A DNA stretch of 64,000 bases from Gnetum montanum. Taxonomy: Eukaryota; Streptophyta; Gnetopsida; Gnetales; Gnetaceae. Location: the NCBI GenBank assembly GCA_015680685.1, contig MNCI01014642.1:1-64000 (forward strand), written 5' to 3'. Positions 34,535-46,017 of the stretch are shown piece by piece. The notes under the pieces were generated by a model. That model saw nothing but the letters and a program-made list of their open reading frames with translations. It did not search any database and had not been told where the DNA came from. A program made the translations under genes and the position numbers. How positions within the stretch are numbered: the stretch's first letter is position 1; each line of letters begins with the position of its first letter.

Positions 34535-36192
34535 GGGCAAGTCTGATGGATCGCCAGCGCTTAACCGAACCATTAATTATCGATGGATCATATGGAAAAA
34601 TTGCAAGAGACATCAATACGAGCCTCATCCACCTAAGTTCATCAATGGAAGACATCGTCATAGCCTCGACACAACAAACAATAGACAACTACGAAGGTAT
34701 GACAAAATCCCTCGACATAGAAGTCGAGAATATCACTGAAGACCCGCTAACCAAAACTCCCATAACCATGCCCGATGGAGAAATCAAAATACTAAAATTA
34801 AGCACATTACTACAACCACGATTAGCCAAAGACATTGAAAACGTGGTTAGGGAAAATATGAAAGCATTCGCTTGGTCCTACACAGACATGCCTAGGCTAG
34901 ACCCTCGAATTATCCAACACAATATTATCCTCGACCCGAAGTTGAGACCTGTAAAACAAAAAGCACAAAAGGTTAAACTTAAGATGGCCTTAGCAGTTCG
35001 CAATGAGATCACCAAAATTTATCAGGTTGGCTTCATTCGAGCTGTTGATTACGCCGAGTGGATATCCAACATGGTCATTGTTCCGAAGAAGAACGGAAGC
35101 ATTCGCTTATGCATTTGACTTCTGGGATTAAATGTTGTAATCATAAAAGATGATTTTCCTCTACCCAGCATCGATCAACTTGTTGACTCAACTACTGGGC
35201 ACGCGCTATTATCTTTTATGGATGGCTTCTCAGGATACAACCAGATACGTATTAACCCAGAGCATCAGCTCCGAACTACCTTTATGACACCATGGGGAAC
35301 CTTTTGTTACACAATGATGCCTTTCGGTCTCAAGAACGCCAGGGCCACGTATCAAAGAGCCATGACATTCATCTTTAGTGATTACATGTTACATTCGCTT
35401 AACGATTACGTGGATGACATTGTGGTTAAATCAAAAATAGAGGAACAACATGTACAAGATCTTGACTTAGTATTAAAACATTGTTTAAAGTATGAATTGA
35501 GACTCAACCCGAAAAAATGTGTCTTCGGCGTCAAGACAGGCTAAATGCTTGGATTTATAGCCTTAGAAGTAGGGATACGAGTAGACCTCGATAAGGTTAA
35601 GGCCATAACAAACTTAATACCACCAGGAAACCTTACCGAACTTCGAGGTCTACAGGGTAGATTACAGTTTATCAGGTGCTTGATAGAAAAATTGATAGAC
35701 AAACTAAAACCTATGAACCACCTGTTACGCAAAAATGTCCATTTTGAATGGACTCCGCAGTGCCAACAAGCATTCGATGACATTAAAACGACACTTGCCC
35801 GGTTACCCACGGTTTATCCACCTCAAAACGATAAACCATTTTACATCTACCTCGCTACTTCGGATTTGTCCATCGCGTCTATGCTTTGCCAGAAACGAGA
35901 TGATGGAACCGAAGTCCCTGTATATTACTTAAGCCATGCATTAGTTGCACACGAGAAAAGGTATAACGATGTGGAGAGGTCTTGTTTAGCTTTGGTCTTC
36001 TCTTTGAGAAAGTGGCGACACTACCTCTTCCGCAACCAAGTTAATATAGTTTGCAAGGATAATGTGCTAAGGGCCATAACAAGAAACATTTATGAAATGG
36101 GTCGGATAGCCCGCTGGAAAGCCATGATAGCGGAGTTTGACCTACATTACATAGTGCAATCATCGGTTAAGGGTCAAGCCATAGCAAGTTAA
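34535..36192 (+). pseudogene. Reverse transcriptase and RNase H of the giant element
   Basis: The linker FAWSYTDMPRLDPRI and the RT entry (EITKIYQVGFIRAVDYAEW, VPKKNGSIRLCI) are followed, after a stop at 35116, by FMDGFSGYNQIRINPEHQ, TTFMTPWGTFCYTMMPFGL and the catalytic LNDYVDDIVVKS near 35398-35433. A stop at 35542 precedes the connection region (LRGLQGRLQFIRCLI) and the gypsy RNase H with FYIYLATSDLSIASML and VYYLSHAL. Only a few stops interrupt otherwise clean frames, all in one register, so this is the best-kept part of the element. It would copy element RNA to DNA. Confidence 0.85.
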
Positions 36193-36849
36193 ATGGCCAT
36201 GTCACCAACGCACGATCAAGCAATAATAGAGCCAAAATTCCCAGATGAGGATATAAGCACAATAGACATAGTGCCCAATGACTACGATGCCATTCTAAAC
36301 TTCGACGGAGCATCCACCTCTCGAGGGGGAAGTGCAGCTACTATCATCACCTATCCCTCCAGGGAGATCTGACCCTTTGCTTATCGTTTCAACTTTCATT
36401 GTACAAACAACATAACAGAGTATGAAGGTCTCCTTAAAGGTCTCGTGGCAGCATTGGCTTTAGATATCACATGGCTTGTGGTCAGAGGAGACTCGCAACT
36501 AGTCATAAACCAGGTCACAGACGTCTATACATGTAAAGCCCAACATTTACAACCATACTGTGACCTGGAAAAACACCTAACAAGGCGATTCGAAACCATC
36601 AATGTGCAACACATCTCTAGAAATGACAACACCATCGCAGATGCACTAGCCACCTTGGCATTAAACATATCACCTGACATGTTCCACACATTGCGAAGCT
36701 CCATAACCAGTTGTGCTGAACCAATCACCGATACCCTCGACATGTTGCCAATCGCATCTGTTAGTACAACACACGCAATAGAATGGTATGATGACATAAA
36801 AGAATACCTTCTAGGCAGTGAGACACCACGACATCTAACAAATGCATAA
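36193..36849 (+). pseudogene. Second (archaeal-type) RNase H of the giant element
   Basis: A second RNase H follows the first: AILNFDGASTSRGG (first catalytic Asp), NNITEYEGLLKGL (Glu) and VVRGDSQLVINQV (Asp), then HISRNDNTIADALATLA (His/Asp motif). This extra domain marks the Tat lineage among gypsy elements. An in-frame stop lies at 36370 and the frame ends at 36849. Confidence 0.85.
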
Positions 36850-38022
36850 AAGGATGCAGTATGAAAGCGTTCTAAGTAGTATACCCTAGTAGGAGACACA
36901 TTGTGTCGTAGATCCTACGAAGGCATATTGCTAACATGCGTTAGCAGTACCGATGCCCAAACCATTGTTGAACAAGTACATGACAGACTATGCGGAGGAC
37001 ACATAGCACCAAAAGCCATGGCAAAAAGATCAGACGCTTAGGCTATTATTGGCCACACATGGAATACGACTTTTTTTCCAAGGTCAAAACATGTAGTACT
37101 TTTCAAAAACATAGCAATCTAATACATGTCCCACCAAATGAGTTACATACAGCGCAAATCACGTGGCCCTTTCAAAAGTGGGGATTGGACCTTATCGGCC
37201 TGATAACACCCTCATCTTCTGTAGGGCACAGTTTCATCATAACCGCAACCGAATATTTTACGAAGTGGGTAGAAGCTGCTCCCCTTCGAAAAACTACATC
37301 TAAACATGTATGCAACTTCATTCTCAAAAATATTGTAACCCACTTTGGCATTCCCATGACAATCATCACTGACAATGGGACACAATTTAGCAGTGCCGAA
37401 ACTAAAACCTTTTGTGAAAGTCTAGGGATCAAACACTAGTTTTCATCTCCTTACTATCCTCAGAGCAACGGGCAAGCAGAGGCGACGAACAAAACAATCG
37501 TTACAATACTCAAAAGGATGCTCATCCAAAGCAAGCGAAGATGGCATGAACAATTGGTGTACGCATTGTGGGCATACCGTACTACACATCGAACTTCAAC
37601 AGGTAAAACACCATATAGTCTTGTTTATGGTTCAGAAGTTGTTTTACCTTTGGAATTACAGGTACCATCTTTAAGGATCACACATTCCAGACTCCTCGAT
37701 GATGGGAAAAACAATGATCTGCGCATCATTGACCTCGACTCGGTGGAGGAAGAATGCATACGCGCACTTGATCAGATCAAATGGTATCAAAAACAACAAC
37801 GGAAATGACATCGGCATGGCATCCATAAGTGCCCCATCAAAGAAGATCACCTTGTACTAAAGGCAGTTCGGGAACACCCGGACAAATTCTCAGCCAACTG
37901 GGAAGGGCCTTACTTGGTCACCAAAGTATTCGGCAACGGAGCATTTAAGCTCACTGATATGGAAGGGAATGAGTTTGCCAATTCGACCAACCACTTGTAC
38001 CTAAAACCATTCTACCTTTAAG
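36850..38022 (+). pseudogene. Integrase of the giant element
   Basis: After a frame slip near 37018 the core reads GYYWPHMEYDF, TCSTFQKHSNLIH (zinc-finger end), FQKWGLDLIGLI (first Asp), TIITDNGTQFSS (second Asp) and YYPQSNGQAEATNK (Glu), which fits D,D(35)E. The C-terminal part includes ALWAYRTTHRTSTGKTPYSL and ends with WEGPYLVTKVF and LKPFYL at 38022. Stops at 37437 and 37806 disable it. It would insert the cDNA. Confidence 0.85.
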
Positions 38023-38034
38023 TACAAGCTCAAG

Positions 38035-38159
38035 TATGTGAGATTCCTAGAGTCACGACTTTAAACTGATACCACAGAAGAGTCCTGGAGTCACGACTTT
38101 AAACTGATACCATAGAAGAGTCTTGGAGTCACGACTTTAAACTGATACCACAGAACAGT
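38035..38159 (+). repeat. 41-bp tandem repeat after integrase, 3 copies, cluster 3
   Basis: GAGTCACGACTTTAAACTGA recurs three times at about 41-bp spacing, ending at an ambiguous base (38160). It shares the TTTAAACT core with clusters 1 and 2. Confidence 0.85.
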
Positions 38160-39169
38160 NTCCTCAGCATCTTTGTTCCATCTACCACCGTGTAAGTCTA
38201 AGCTCGCTTATTCACTCATGGTTTTCTTGTCTCCTTGGAGTTATGTTTGCAGGATGACACCCAGAGGTTTTCGCACAAGAATGCATCTTGCCACAAGCAG
38301 CAAGATGGGACAATGTTCAAAGCCCACGAGGCAAGACTAAATCGAGCCATTCACTAGTACATCCCCATTTCCCAATGCATTCACTATCGACTCCCGCACA
38401 CACTCTACTCTACCACACCGTTGATACACCTAGTACATTCAAAATTTTGTAGCACTCTGAAGCCGTCACAACACAAAACATAGCACTTGAGCATGAGTAC
38501 AAAATCAAAGCAAATTTTATTCCACAAAAAAAAATGAGACCCCGGGCACTCCCCATAAGCCCCAGGCAGGAAGGAAGTTGTCTTGAAACCAAGTACTCAT
38601 GTCAAAACAATTAGAACACATCCACTTGCATGAATTTGGCTCTCCGCCAACAGATCCCCTAAACAAAGGATCCCGGTTCCTCCAAAGCATGCAACACATG
38701 ATAACATGGCTTTGGCTCTCCGCCAACAGGTTTCCCCCTCAACATTAGAAAGGGGTCCTGTTCCTCCAAAGAATGTAACAGATCCTCCCGTGGCTTTGGT
38801 CTCACCAACAAGTTCTCTTGAGCACTAACCAAGAGTCTTGTTCCACCAAAGGACGCACGTTGCATGTATGAACTCCGAGTCTACTAAATACTGGCTATTG
38901 ACAAGGATCAGCATGACACACACACCAGAACATTCCCTTTTCACCAAGTGCAATCCCTTGGGCAGTTACTAGCCCCCACAATCCCCATTCTCCGACCAGC
39001 TACAAAGTTCCACTTTCCTCATCCCATGTACTACTTACTGAACACAGTGCGATGACATCTAGTTAAGTGGCAATAGCAAAGTCTCTATCAAAGTTGCTTG
39101 TGGTGTTCTGCACTTCTTTGTCGATGTTTCTCGGGTCAATTCCTTCAAACGTCAACAAAGAGGGGCCAA
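38160..39169 (+). other. 3' untranslated region with about 80-bp repeats and polypurine tract
   Basis: No recognised frame is present. Three degenerate copies of a roughly 80-bp unit containing GGCTTTGGCTCTCCGCCAAC and TTCCTCCAAAG lie at about 38630-38860. AACAAAGAGGGGCCAA (39154-39169), directly before the 3' LTR, is the polypurine tract that would prime plus-strand synthesis. Confidence 0.65.
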
Positions 39170-40365
39170 TAAAACAGCACAAAATTTGGAGCTTAGTATT
39201 TGTCCAACACCAAGCAGGTCCCTGGGACCCCCAAATGACCACAGCTATGTCGGGTGTCAAACATGGCAACTTCGGAGGTCAGATGCTCAATTTTCACTAA
39301 GTATGCAATTCCAGTGTATACGCCCAGCGTATACGCCCAAGTGTACATTCACAGCGTATACGCTCGACATATACGCCCAGCGTAGACATCCAGCATATAC
39401 ATCCAGCGTACATGCCCAGTGTACATGCCTCACATGTACGCTCAGCAGGTACAACAGATGCATACGCCCGGCATGAAACCTCCAAAGACGACATGAAAAC
39501 AGCACTACAGAGTGAGATTTGGCACAAGGCAGCAACCATCAGTGTATATGCCTGATGTATACGCCCAGCATTCGTCAGCGTATACGCCCAGCGTACGCGC
39601 CCAGCGTCCACAACATCTCCACCCGAGTTCTCATACGCCCAGCACATCCAGCGTATACGTCTGCCTGATACAGCGTATACGCCTAGCAGATGTAATATAT
39701 TGTATATTTGTAAATCTTATGCACCCGGTTAACGTGCCACGTGTCTCCTAACCCGAGTCTAGCTTAACAACCGGTATAAAAGCCCCAATTTCCCACTTGA
39801 ACGAGGTCAGCTGGCAAAATCCAAAATCATAACAAAGAGCAATTACGCTGAGAACCAGAGCACAAAACCTCTTACATTGGACAACCCTACACGCTGAACA
39901 TACAGTCTCTATGTTGTGCATACAATGCGATCCAGGTGCAGTCGTCCTTGCATCCACTAGGGCTTTCGTCCGCCTTGTGTTCCACTTACAACTGCGTTTG
40001 ACCGGTGCATGTATTTTCATTCTGTAATACCATTGTTACATTTTCTTCCTACAATTGTTTACAATCTGCGTTAATTGTTGTACGTATTCTGTTTACGTCT
40101 GTTTACGTTTACGCTCTGCTTGCATTGGTTGCATTGTTTACGCTTCGTTTACGCCCGCTACACTATTTACGTATAACCCAGCATCTAGCACTTTGGTGTA
40201 CATTCGGGGAAATCCTTTTCTAATCCGCATGCAGACCACACAAGGTACTCTACCTTCGTTCATTCCAGCTCGCCCTCAGGCGAAGGTAGGGTCTTTTGTG
40301 CGCGTCCGGCAATCCCACGGTCTTTGTTTCCTTCCAGCCGGAGACCGACGATTTCGAGCGATACA
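39170..40365 (+). repeat. 3' LTR of the giant element
   Basis: It aligns with 21516-22651 throughout, and its first dinucleotide is TA instead of TG. It keeps the G-box (39738), TATA box (39775) and the CAGCGTATACGCC cluster, with slightly more copies of the motif. It ends GCGATACA, followed by AAGGT. Confidence 0.9.
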
Positions 40366-40370
40366 AAGGT
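40366..40370. other. Right target-site duplication AAGGT
   Basis: This is the exact match to 21511-21515. The flank continues TCTGAATGCC, the missing half of the host array unit. Confidence 0.9.
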
Positions 40371-40982
40371 CTGAATGCCTTTTGGATGATCTTCTGCATT
40401 CTGGATGATCCTCTATCTTTTGGTAACCTCAAATTCCAAGTAGTTATTCTCTTCCAAAAGGTTTGACTGGGACTATTTTTTTTCTGGGAGGGGGGTGTGT
40501 GGGGATGCTAATCGCACTACCTTGTAGTTTACGTAGCCCTTGCTACTAGATGACCCTCTAGAGTTTGGTTGAATTTGTGATAGCATTTTAATCATGTGAA
40601 CCTCTAGCTTGTTGAACAAACATACTTGTCAATATTTTAGCCATTTCTTTTGTTTAGACCCTAAAGGATGCTATGCTTGTTTCAGTTTTTTATAATTGGA
40701 CTTCGTTAATAGTAAATAATATATATTTCATCCATAATCTTTGAGAGCACAATTATGTAACATTAGAGTATATTTTCATGTAACACTAAATAATATATAT
40801 TCCATCCATCACAAAAAGTAGAAAAGCAAGAGAAGAGTTATTTAGCGCCCAACTTCCAATTGTAATAAGGTAATAGTAAATAATATCTATTTCATCCATA
40901 CTCTATTAGGGCTTGATTATGTAACATTAAATTATCTTTCCCAAATTTTTCATCCTATATTGATGGGGAGGATGGGTTGGGA
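40371..40982. other. End of the minisatellite-like array, then AT-rich sequence
   Basis: Array phrases (GATGATCCTCTATCTTTTGG, TAGTTTACGTAGCCCTTGCT) run to about 40560. The rest is AT-rich, with a repeated AGTAAATAATAT(A/C)TATTTCATCCAT phrase near 40709 and 40870. No gene is seen. Confidence 0.6.
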
Positions 40983-41770
40983 GAGCTCCCTTAGATTCCA
41001 CAATCCAATCTCTCTCTCAAGGAACAAACTCATACACATAAATCAACTGAACAAGAAAAGGAAGGTAAATTTTATTTTTCTCAAAAGGCATGGATTACAT
41101 TGCACAATGGAAGCATCATACTCCCAAGGATAGATAATCAATTGAGCAAACCCTTACTCCACTCTCACAATACAAAGAGAACCATCAAAAGGTTGATCAC
41201 TTAAGCTCAATGCTCAAGAAAATCTCTTACTCAATCACTCAAGCTTACAATATGCCAATAGAGGTGTCGTACCTCGTTTGGGCTGCTTCATCCCTTTATA
41301 ACCTTAGGAATGATCCTTGGTCTTTTTTTACTATTGATTTTCTATTTAAAATTTGTGCTTTTTTTTTGAAAAATCAATTTTATGCAAATTGCAAGTGCTT
41401 GTGGCTCACAACCACATTGTAGTAGCTATCTTGTGATTCAAACTCTATCATATTAGTAAAAACTAATCATTTTTTGCCTTTGTTCCTTTGTTGATTGTGG
41501 TCAACTGTGCCTTGCAATTGAGACTACAACCTCATTTCAACTCTTAGGGATCTACAACTTGCTGACAAATTCAAGAAGTTACAAATTTTGGTTTTGGTAG
41601 CAAATAATGATAGACTGCAACTTGTAGTTGCACATTGTGAGTGATTGTAATTTGCAGTAAGTTCACAATTGCATGCTTGGCTATAGAAAAGCATTCAAAT
41701 TACTTCATAAAGACCACAAAGTACAAACACACAACTCCTACTACTTCTAGGACACATTGAGGATGTGATT
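40983..41770 (-). repeat. Inverted LTR remnant related to 45330-45996
   Basis: The reverse complement of about 40983-41250 matches the right part of the plus-strand LTR at about 45700-45992 (for example TTGGGAGTATGATGCTTCCA against TTGGGAGTGTGTTGCTTCCA). Similarity fades to the right, so that limit is uncertain. No coding region adjoins it, so it is probably a solo LTR or a fragment. Confidence 0.55.
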
Positions 41771-42779
41771 TATCTAAAGAAGGCAGGTTGATGTCCTCAT
41801 CATCTATTATACAACATTTTAAAGACTCAGTACATTTATTTTTTTTTGTGAAGGAAAAAGATTCTCTTGGCTAGATTATAAATATATCTTATAAATATAC
41901 AGCTAAACTAGTTAACTAAACCAAAAAGACACACTCCAATCTAGGATCTTGATAGCCTTCTTAGCATTTTGTGTTGTGATATCAAGATGCAAATTAAACA
42001 AGACAATTGCACAGTCAAGAAAAAAAATGATTTTAACCAAATAAAGGTTGATTTCCTTACACACATCAAGTGAGGAACTTGACATTGAAGTTCTATGAAA
42101 CATTGTAGGTGAACTGCAACATCTTGTAACTGTACAGTGAAATGTTTAGCAATTAATAATTAGACAAGTCTCTACTGTAAGAATTACATTACAAGGTTAA
42201 CTATCACATCATGAACACACTGTGAATACACTATACATAGTGATAGTGATAAGCACAATTTAACATGGTGATTAATGCAACAAAAAATATAAAATGAATG
42301 ATGTAGTTTGATGATTTCCTTTACTCCTTGTCTAACAAAACATGTGTGTACAATGATTGTGAACATGCATAATCATTAACCTTCAACCTATGGAATTGAG
42401 ATGGTGTCCTTTCTGAAATTATACCTTTGTTTTAGTGATAGTGTTCGATGTAATCTATCATTAGTGAGCAATGCACAGATAGCTAAAAATGGACAACCTA
42501 GTTGTGTGGTCAATTGAAAAACATTGGCTCAGCCATGCATGTAATGACCTGTGAAACCTTTTCTTTTATTCCATGCCATGCTCTTGTTATATGATGGTTG
42601 CTACATGTGTTCCACATTGCTATTGTCCCTACATCGTGATGAGGATGCTGGCCTCAACAACCTAATTTGAAGCCAACTCCTGCAAAAATGCCCACAATTG
42701 AAACCAAGAAAAGAAAACACAAATTTTATTTTATTTTGTTTTTTTTCTTAACAACATGAAATGAAGTACAAAGAAGTTG
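41771..42779. other. AT-rich interval, no gene seen
   Basis: Only short open stretches occur on either strand, and none is recognised. Confidence 0.6.
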
Positions 42780-43290
42780 GAAGCAAACTCAACAAGGATA
42801 AGAAAGGGCTCAAGATCCCCTCACAACACATTCACACACATCATTGGCAATTAAGCTTATAACGAATAATCAAGAAGAGCTTCACACTTGCTCTCTCCTC
42901 TCTTGTCTCACATCCTTGGAACTCTCTTGCTCATGAACACATCCTCTCTCTCTTGTCTCCATTCCAAGCCTTGATGCCTATTTATAGCTTTTTAGATGTC
43001 ATAGTGCCCAAATTACACAATTATGGCTATTAGTCTTGCCCAGGGATACATCTTTGAGGATGGGAAGATGTCTTTCCCTAGAGGAAATCATGTGGAATAA
43101 GAAATAGTTATGACTTGGAAGATGTCTTTTTCAAAAGGTAGACCAACATAGAAGACATCTTTTGGATTTGAAAAACATCTTTCTAGAAACCTAGGCTTTC
43201 TTAGAAGACATTCTGTAATTGTGGAAGACGTCTTTTCTCCAATGGAAGACGTTCCACAAAACAATTAGATGTCAGGCATGAAGCCTCAAC
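42780..43290 (-). repeat. Possible LTR remnant with TATA box and AAGACGTCTT-like motifs
   Basis: On the minus strand a CTATAAATAGGCATCAAGGC sequence (near 42985) is a good TATA box, followed by a GAGAGA-rich run, as in LTR promoters of this region. Upstream (43040-43260) a GAAGACGTCTT-like palindrome recurs about five times. No primer site was identified. Confidence 0.35.
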
Positions 43291-45329
43291 TAGATACAAA
43301 AACAAACACCAATTTCACAACAATTAAGGATTGACACTTTAGGACTTAGTGATTTTCTCATCATGCCATTCACTATATCTGCACCATCCACCTATGCTTT
43401 ATTTGATATTATTAGCTTAGTGCTAAGATCCTTGGCATGGAAACACTAGGCTACAAGTTTAATTATAGTAGGCAATGGTAAGTTATGGATTTAAAAATAA
43501 AAAAAAAATTCCATAAAAAGAATTTTGAAACTACTTTGTTTGATAGACCCAAGAGGCTCTTAATGGATGAAAGTAAAAATTCAATTTCATTATGTTGTGA
43601 TGTTATTTATTAGCAATCTTAAGTAATGATGATGGTAATAATTATTTTCTAAAATTTAAAATAAATTCTTTAAAATATTTTTAAAAATTTATGCTTGAAC
43701 TTTTAAATTCATGTTTCTAAAGAATGATCATCATATAATGGAGTCTAATGAATAGAATGTGCTTCCATGAATGCTTCATTCTTGCATGTTATTAATGTTG
43801 ATTACTCATTGCATCCTTGCTTACTCTTGATATGTGGTTTATTGATTAGGCATTTGGGTACTTGGTAATGAAATTTTATTTCCAAAATTTTCAAATATTT
43901 GTTAAAATTTTGTTATATGCCACTTGAACAACTCTAATTACATAAGGATCTAAGTCCATACGAGAACTTGACATGTCATATATCATCTTACACAATTAGT
44001 AACTCTTAAGAATATGTATCATTATTTTTAATCACTTTCTTGTAATTTTTTGCAATTTCTTCTAGACTTGCTTATACATTGGCTAGTTCATTGTGAACTT
44101 AGCTTATCTTTTCTTTATAAGTTAGTCTTGATTCCCTAAACTTTATGAAATACTTCTTTGAAGTCTGTTGCTTAAGAGGTCCAATTTAATGTTAGCACAT
44201 GATCATCCAAATTTTTGATATGATATAACTACACTTCTAATAGCTACTGAGGCAAGACTAAAAATCTATCATGCTTTCTCTGATGGAATAGCTGAGGTTG
44301 TTACTGTAGAGAAATATTTAGATATGGACTTGGATGGTAAAGTTATTACTGAGATCTATGGTGCAACAATGCCCATCCAATTGTGAATGCTGCATTCATG
44401 TTCGAAATTAATTTTGATACAGGTTTGATTTTGTTCTTTAGATTCTATTATTTTTCAAAGAAGAAAATGGTAAAATCAATTCCAATGCACTCGTGCTCAC
44501 AACAGTAAAAAATAATTGAAACAATGGCATTTACAACTAAAAATATTAGAAAATTATTTTGAATGTTTGGTCATTTATGTTCTTTCTAGAATAGCGCTTT
44601 AAAATTATACAGAAATCCAGGACCAAAAAAATGTAAGATGCACAAATGCAAGCACGAGAATATAACAAAAATCTTTTGTTCAAATAAATGTTTTTATACA
44701 TGGGGATTTAGTTATGTATTCTAAGTTTTAAAAATTGGATATCATTACAAATATTGCTATTTGTAAGTTCTAATATGTGTGTGGGATTCATTCATTCATT
44801 TTATTATTATTATTTTTTGGGCCTAAGTCATAGATAACAATATTTTGAGCTTTGGGAACCATCATTCAATATGATAGGGGTAATAGAGACAATGACTTTT
44901 TTAAATACGAAAATAGGGAAGACTTACTAATCATATGGGATTAAGCTCTAGAATTGATTACCTAGTTAGAAATACTAGGTTTGGATGAGGTGGAAAAGGC
45001 CAGAGTAGTTAAGTATATGATTGTGACAGTAACAGTAGTTGAAGAAAGCTGACTGCTAGAGGAATATTACTATTTTGTTGAAACAGATGATCCTACTCCT
45101 TGTGGGAAAAGAAATGGTATCACCACCATGGGTAATGTCTCTAGAAGAACCAAAGGAGGCTTGATTGGTTCCATGTAAGCTTAACAAAATTGTCTCAACA
45201 CTTGCTATAAGTATGAGTGTTTCAACCACAATGAAATTTTTTTTTATTAATCCTATGATAGCTAGAAGTATAACCTTTGCCCCCTCTTGTTTGCTAACCA
45301 TGGGTACAAGAATTACCTCTACCTTGCAC
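43291..45329. other. AT-rich interval, no secure gene
   Basis: A short coding-like run on the plus strand at about 44248-44380 (ARLKIYHAFSDGIAEVVTVE) is not recognised and has stops on both sides. Nothing else stands out. Confidence 0.5.
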
Positions 45330-45996
45330 CATAGGTATAAGTAGTTGCAACAAGAAATCTACTACAATCTATATACTTTGTGTATTTTGCATGTTTTTAA
45401 AGTAGGGAAGAAAGTTGTGAGCCATTGCGAGTTGCAATGAGTTACGGTTTGAAGAATGGGAACCACATTAGGCTGTAATCAGTAGAGAAATAGTGGCTAA
45501 AAAAATTTAGTTTTTACTAGTTCAACAAGGTGTGAGTTGTAGCTTGATTGTAGATTGATAGTTGCAAGGGATTTCTTGCCGTAATCACTTAGTTTAACTA
45601 AAATTTATTTTCAGAAAGTGCATGAATTTTGAAAGGAAGATTAATGGTTGGGAAGTGCCAAGGGTCATTCCTAAATCAATAAGAAGCCAAGGAAGCCTTA
45701 AGGGAGGTGTGTGTGATATTTGCATAGATCAAGCTTGAGAGAGAGAGAGAGCATTCTTCGTAAGCATTAGAGTGTGAGATCATCCTCTTGATGAGAATCC
45801 CTGTATTATGAGTGTGTGAGGATTTGATTGGTTGAGTGTCTATCCTTGGGAGTGTGTTGCTTCCAATTGTGCATTGTATTCATTTCCTTTTAGCAAAAAT
45901 ATAGTTCTCCTTTTCCTTTTCTTGTTCAATTTAGAATTGTTGTAGATATTTGCACTTTGAGTGAAATTGGATGGTGGAATCCAAGGGAGCTCATTA
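45330..45996 (+). repeat. 5' LTR of a gypsy element (start approximate)
   Basis: It precedes a primer site at 46000 and matches the inverted copy at 40983-41770. A GAGAGAGAGAGA run (about 45737-45751) and the LTR-like end GGGAGCTCA are present. The left limit is not defined, and no 3' partner was found on this strand. Confidence 0.5.
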
Positions 45997-45999
45997 AAT

Positions 46000-46017
46000 T
46001 GGTATCAAAGCATTGGG
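46000..46017 (+). promoter_or_regulatory. Primer-binding site, initiator tRNA-Met type
   Basis: TGGTATCAAAGCATTGGG resembles the plant initiator-Met primer site (TGGTATCAGAGC), common in chromovirus-type gypsy and copia elements. Confidence 0.65.

Larger units (their letters stand above)
21516..40365 (+). mobile_element. Giant Tat/Ogre-like Ty3/gypsy retrotransposon with an antisense gene
   Basis: The element is about 18.85 kb, with LTRs of 1,136 and 1,196 bp, an exact 5-bp target duplication (AAGGT), a primer site, a 2.4 kb leader, gag, protease, a 5.7 kb spacer, RT, RNase H, a second RNase H, integrase, a 1.1 kb 3' region and a polypurine tract. The second RNase H downstream of the usual one is characteristic of the Tat lineage, and the large size and spacer between protease and RT recall Ogre elements. 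What sets it apart is a spliced gene on the opposite strand inside that spacer. About four mismatches in 95 aligned LTR bases suggest moderate age. All sense frames now carry stops. Confidence 0.9.

Noticed and set aside
34535-38022. Endogenous pararetrovirus as the source of the RT
   Set aside because: Integrase, paired LTRs, a target duplication and a second RNase H are present, and no movement or coat protein region is seen.
44248-44380. Coding-like run ARLKIYHAFSDGIAEVV
   Set aside because: It is too short, bounded by stops, and I could not connect it to any family.
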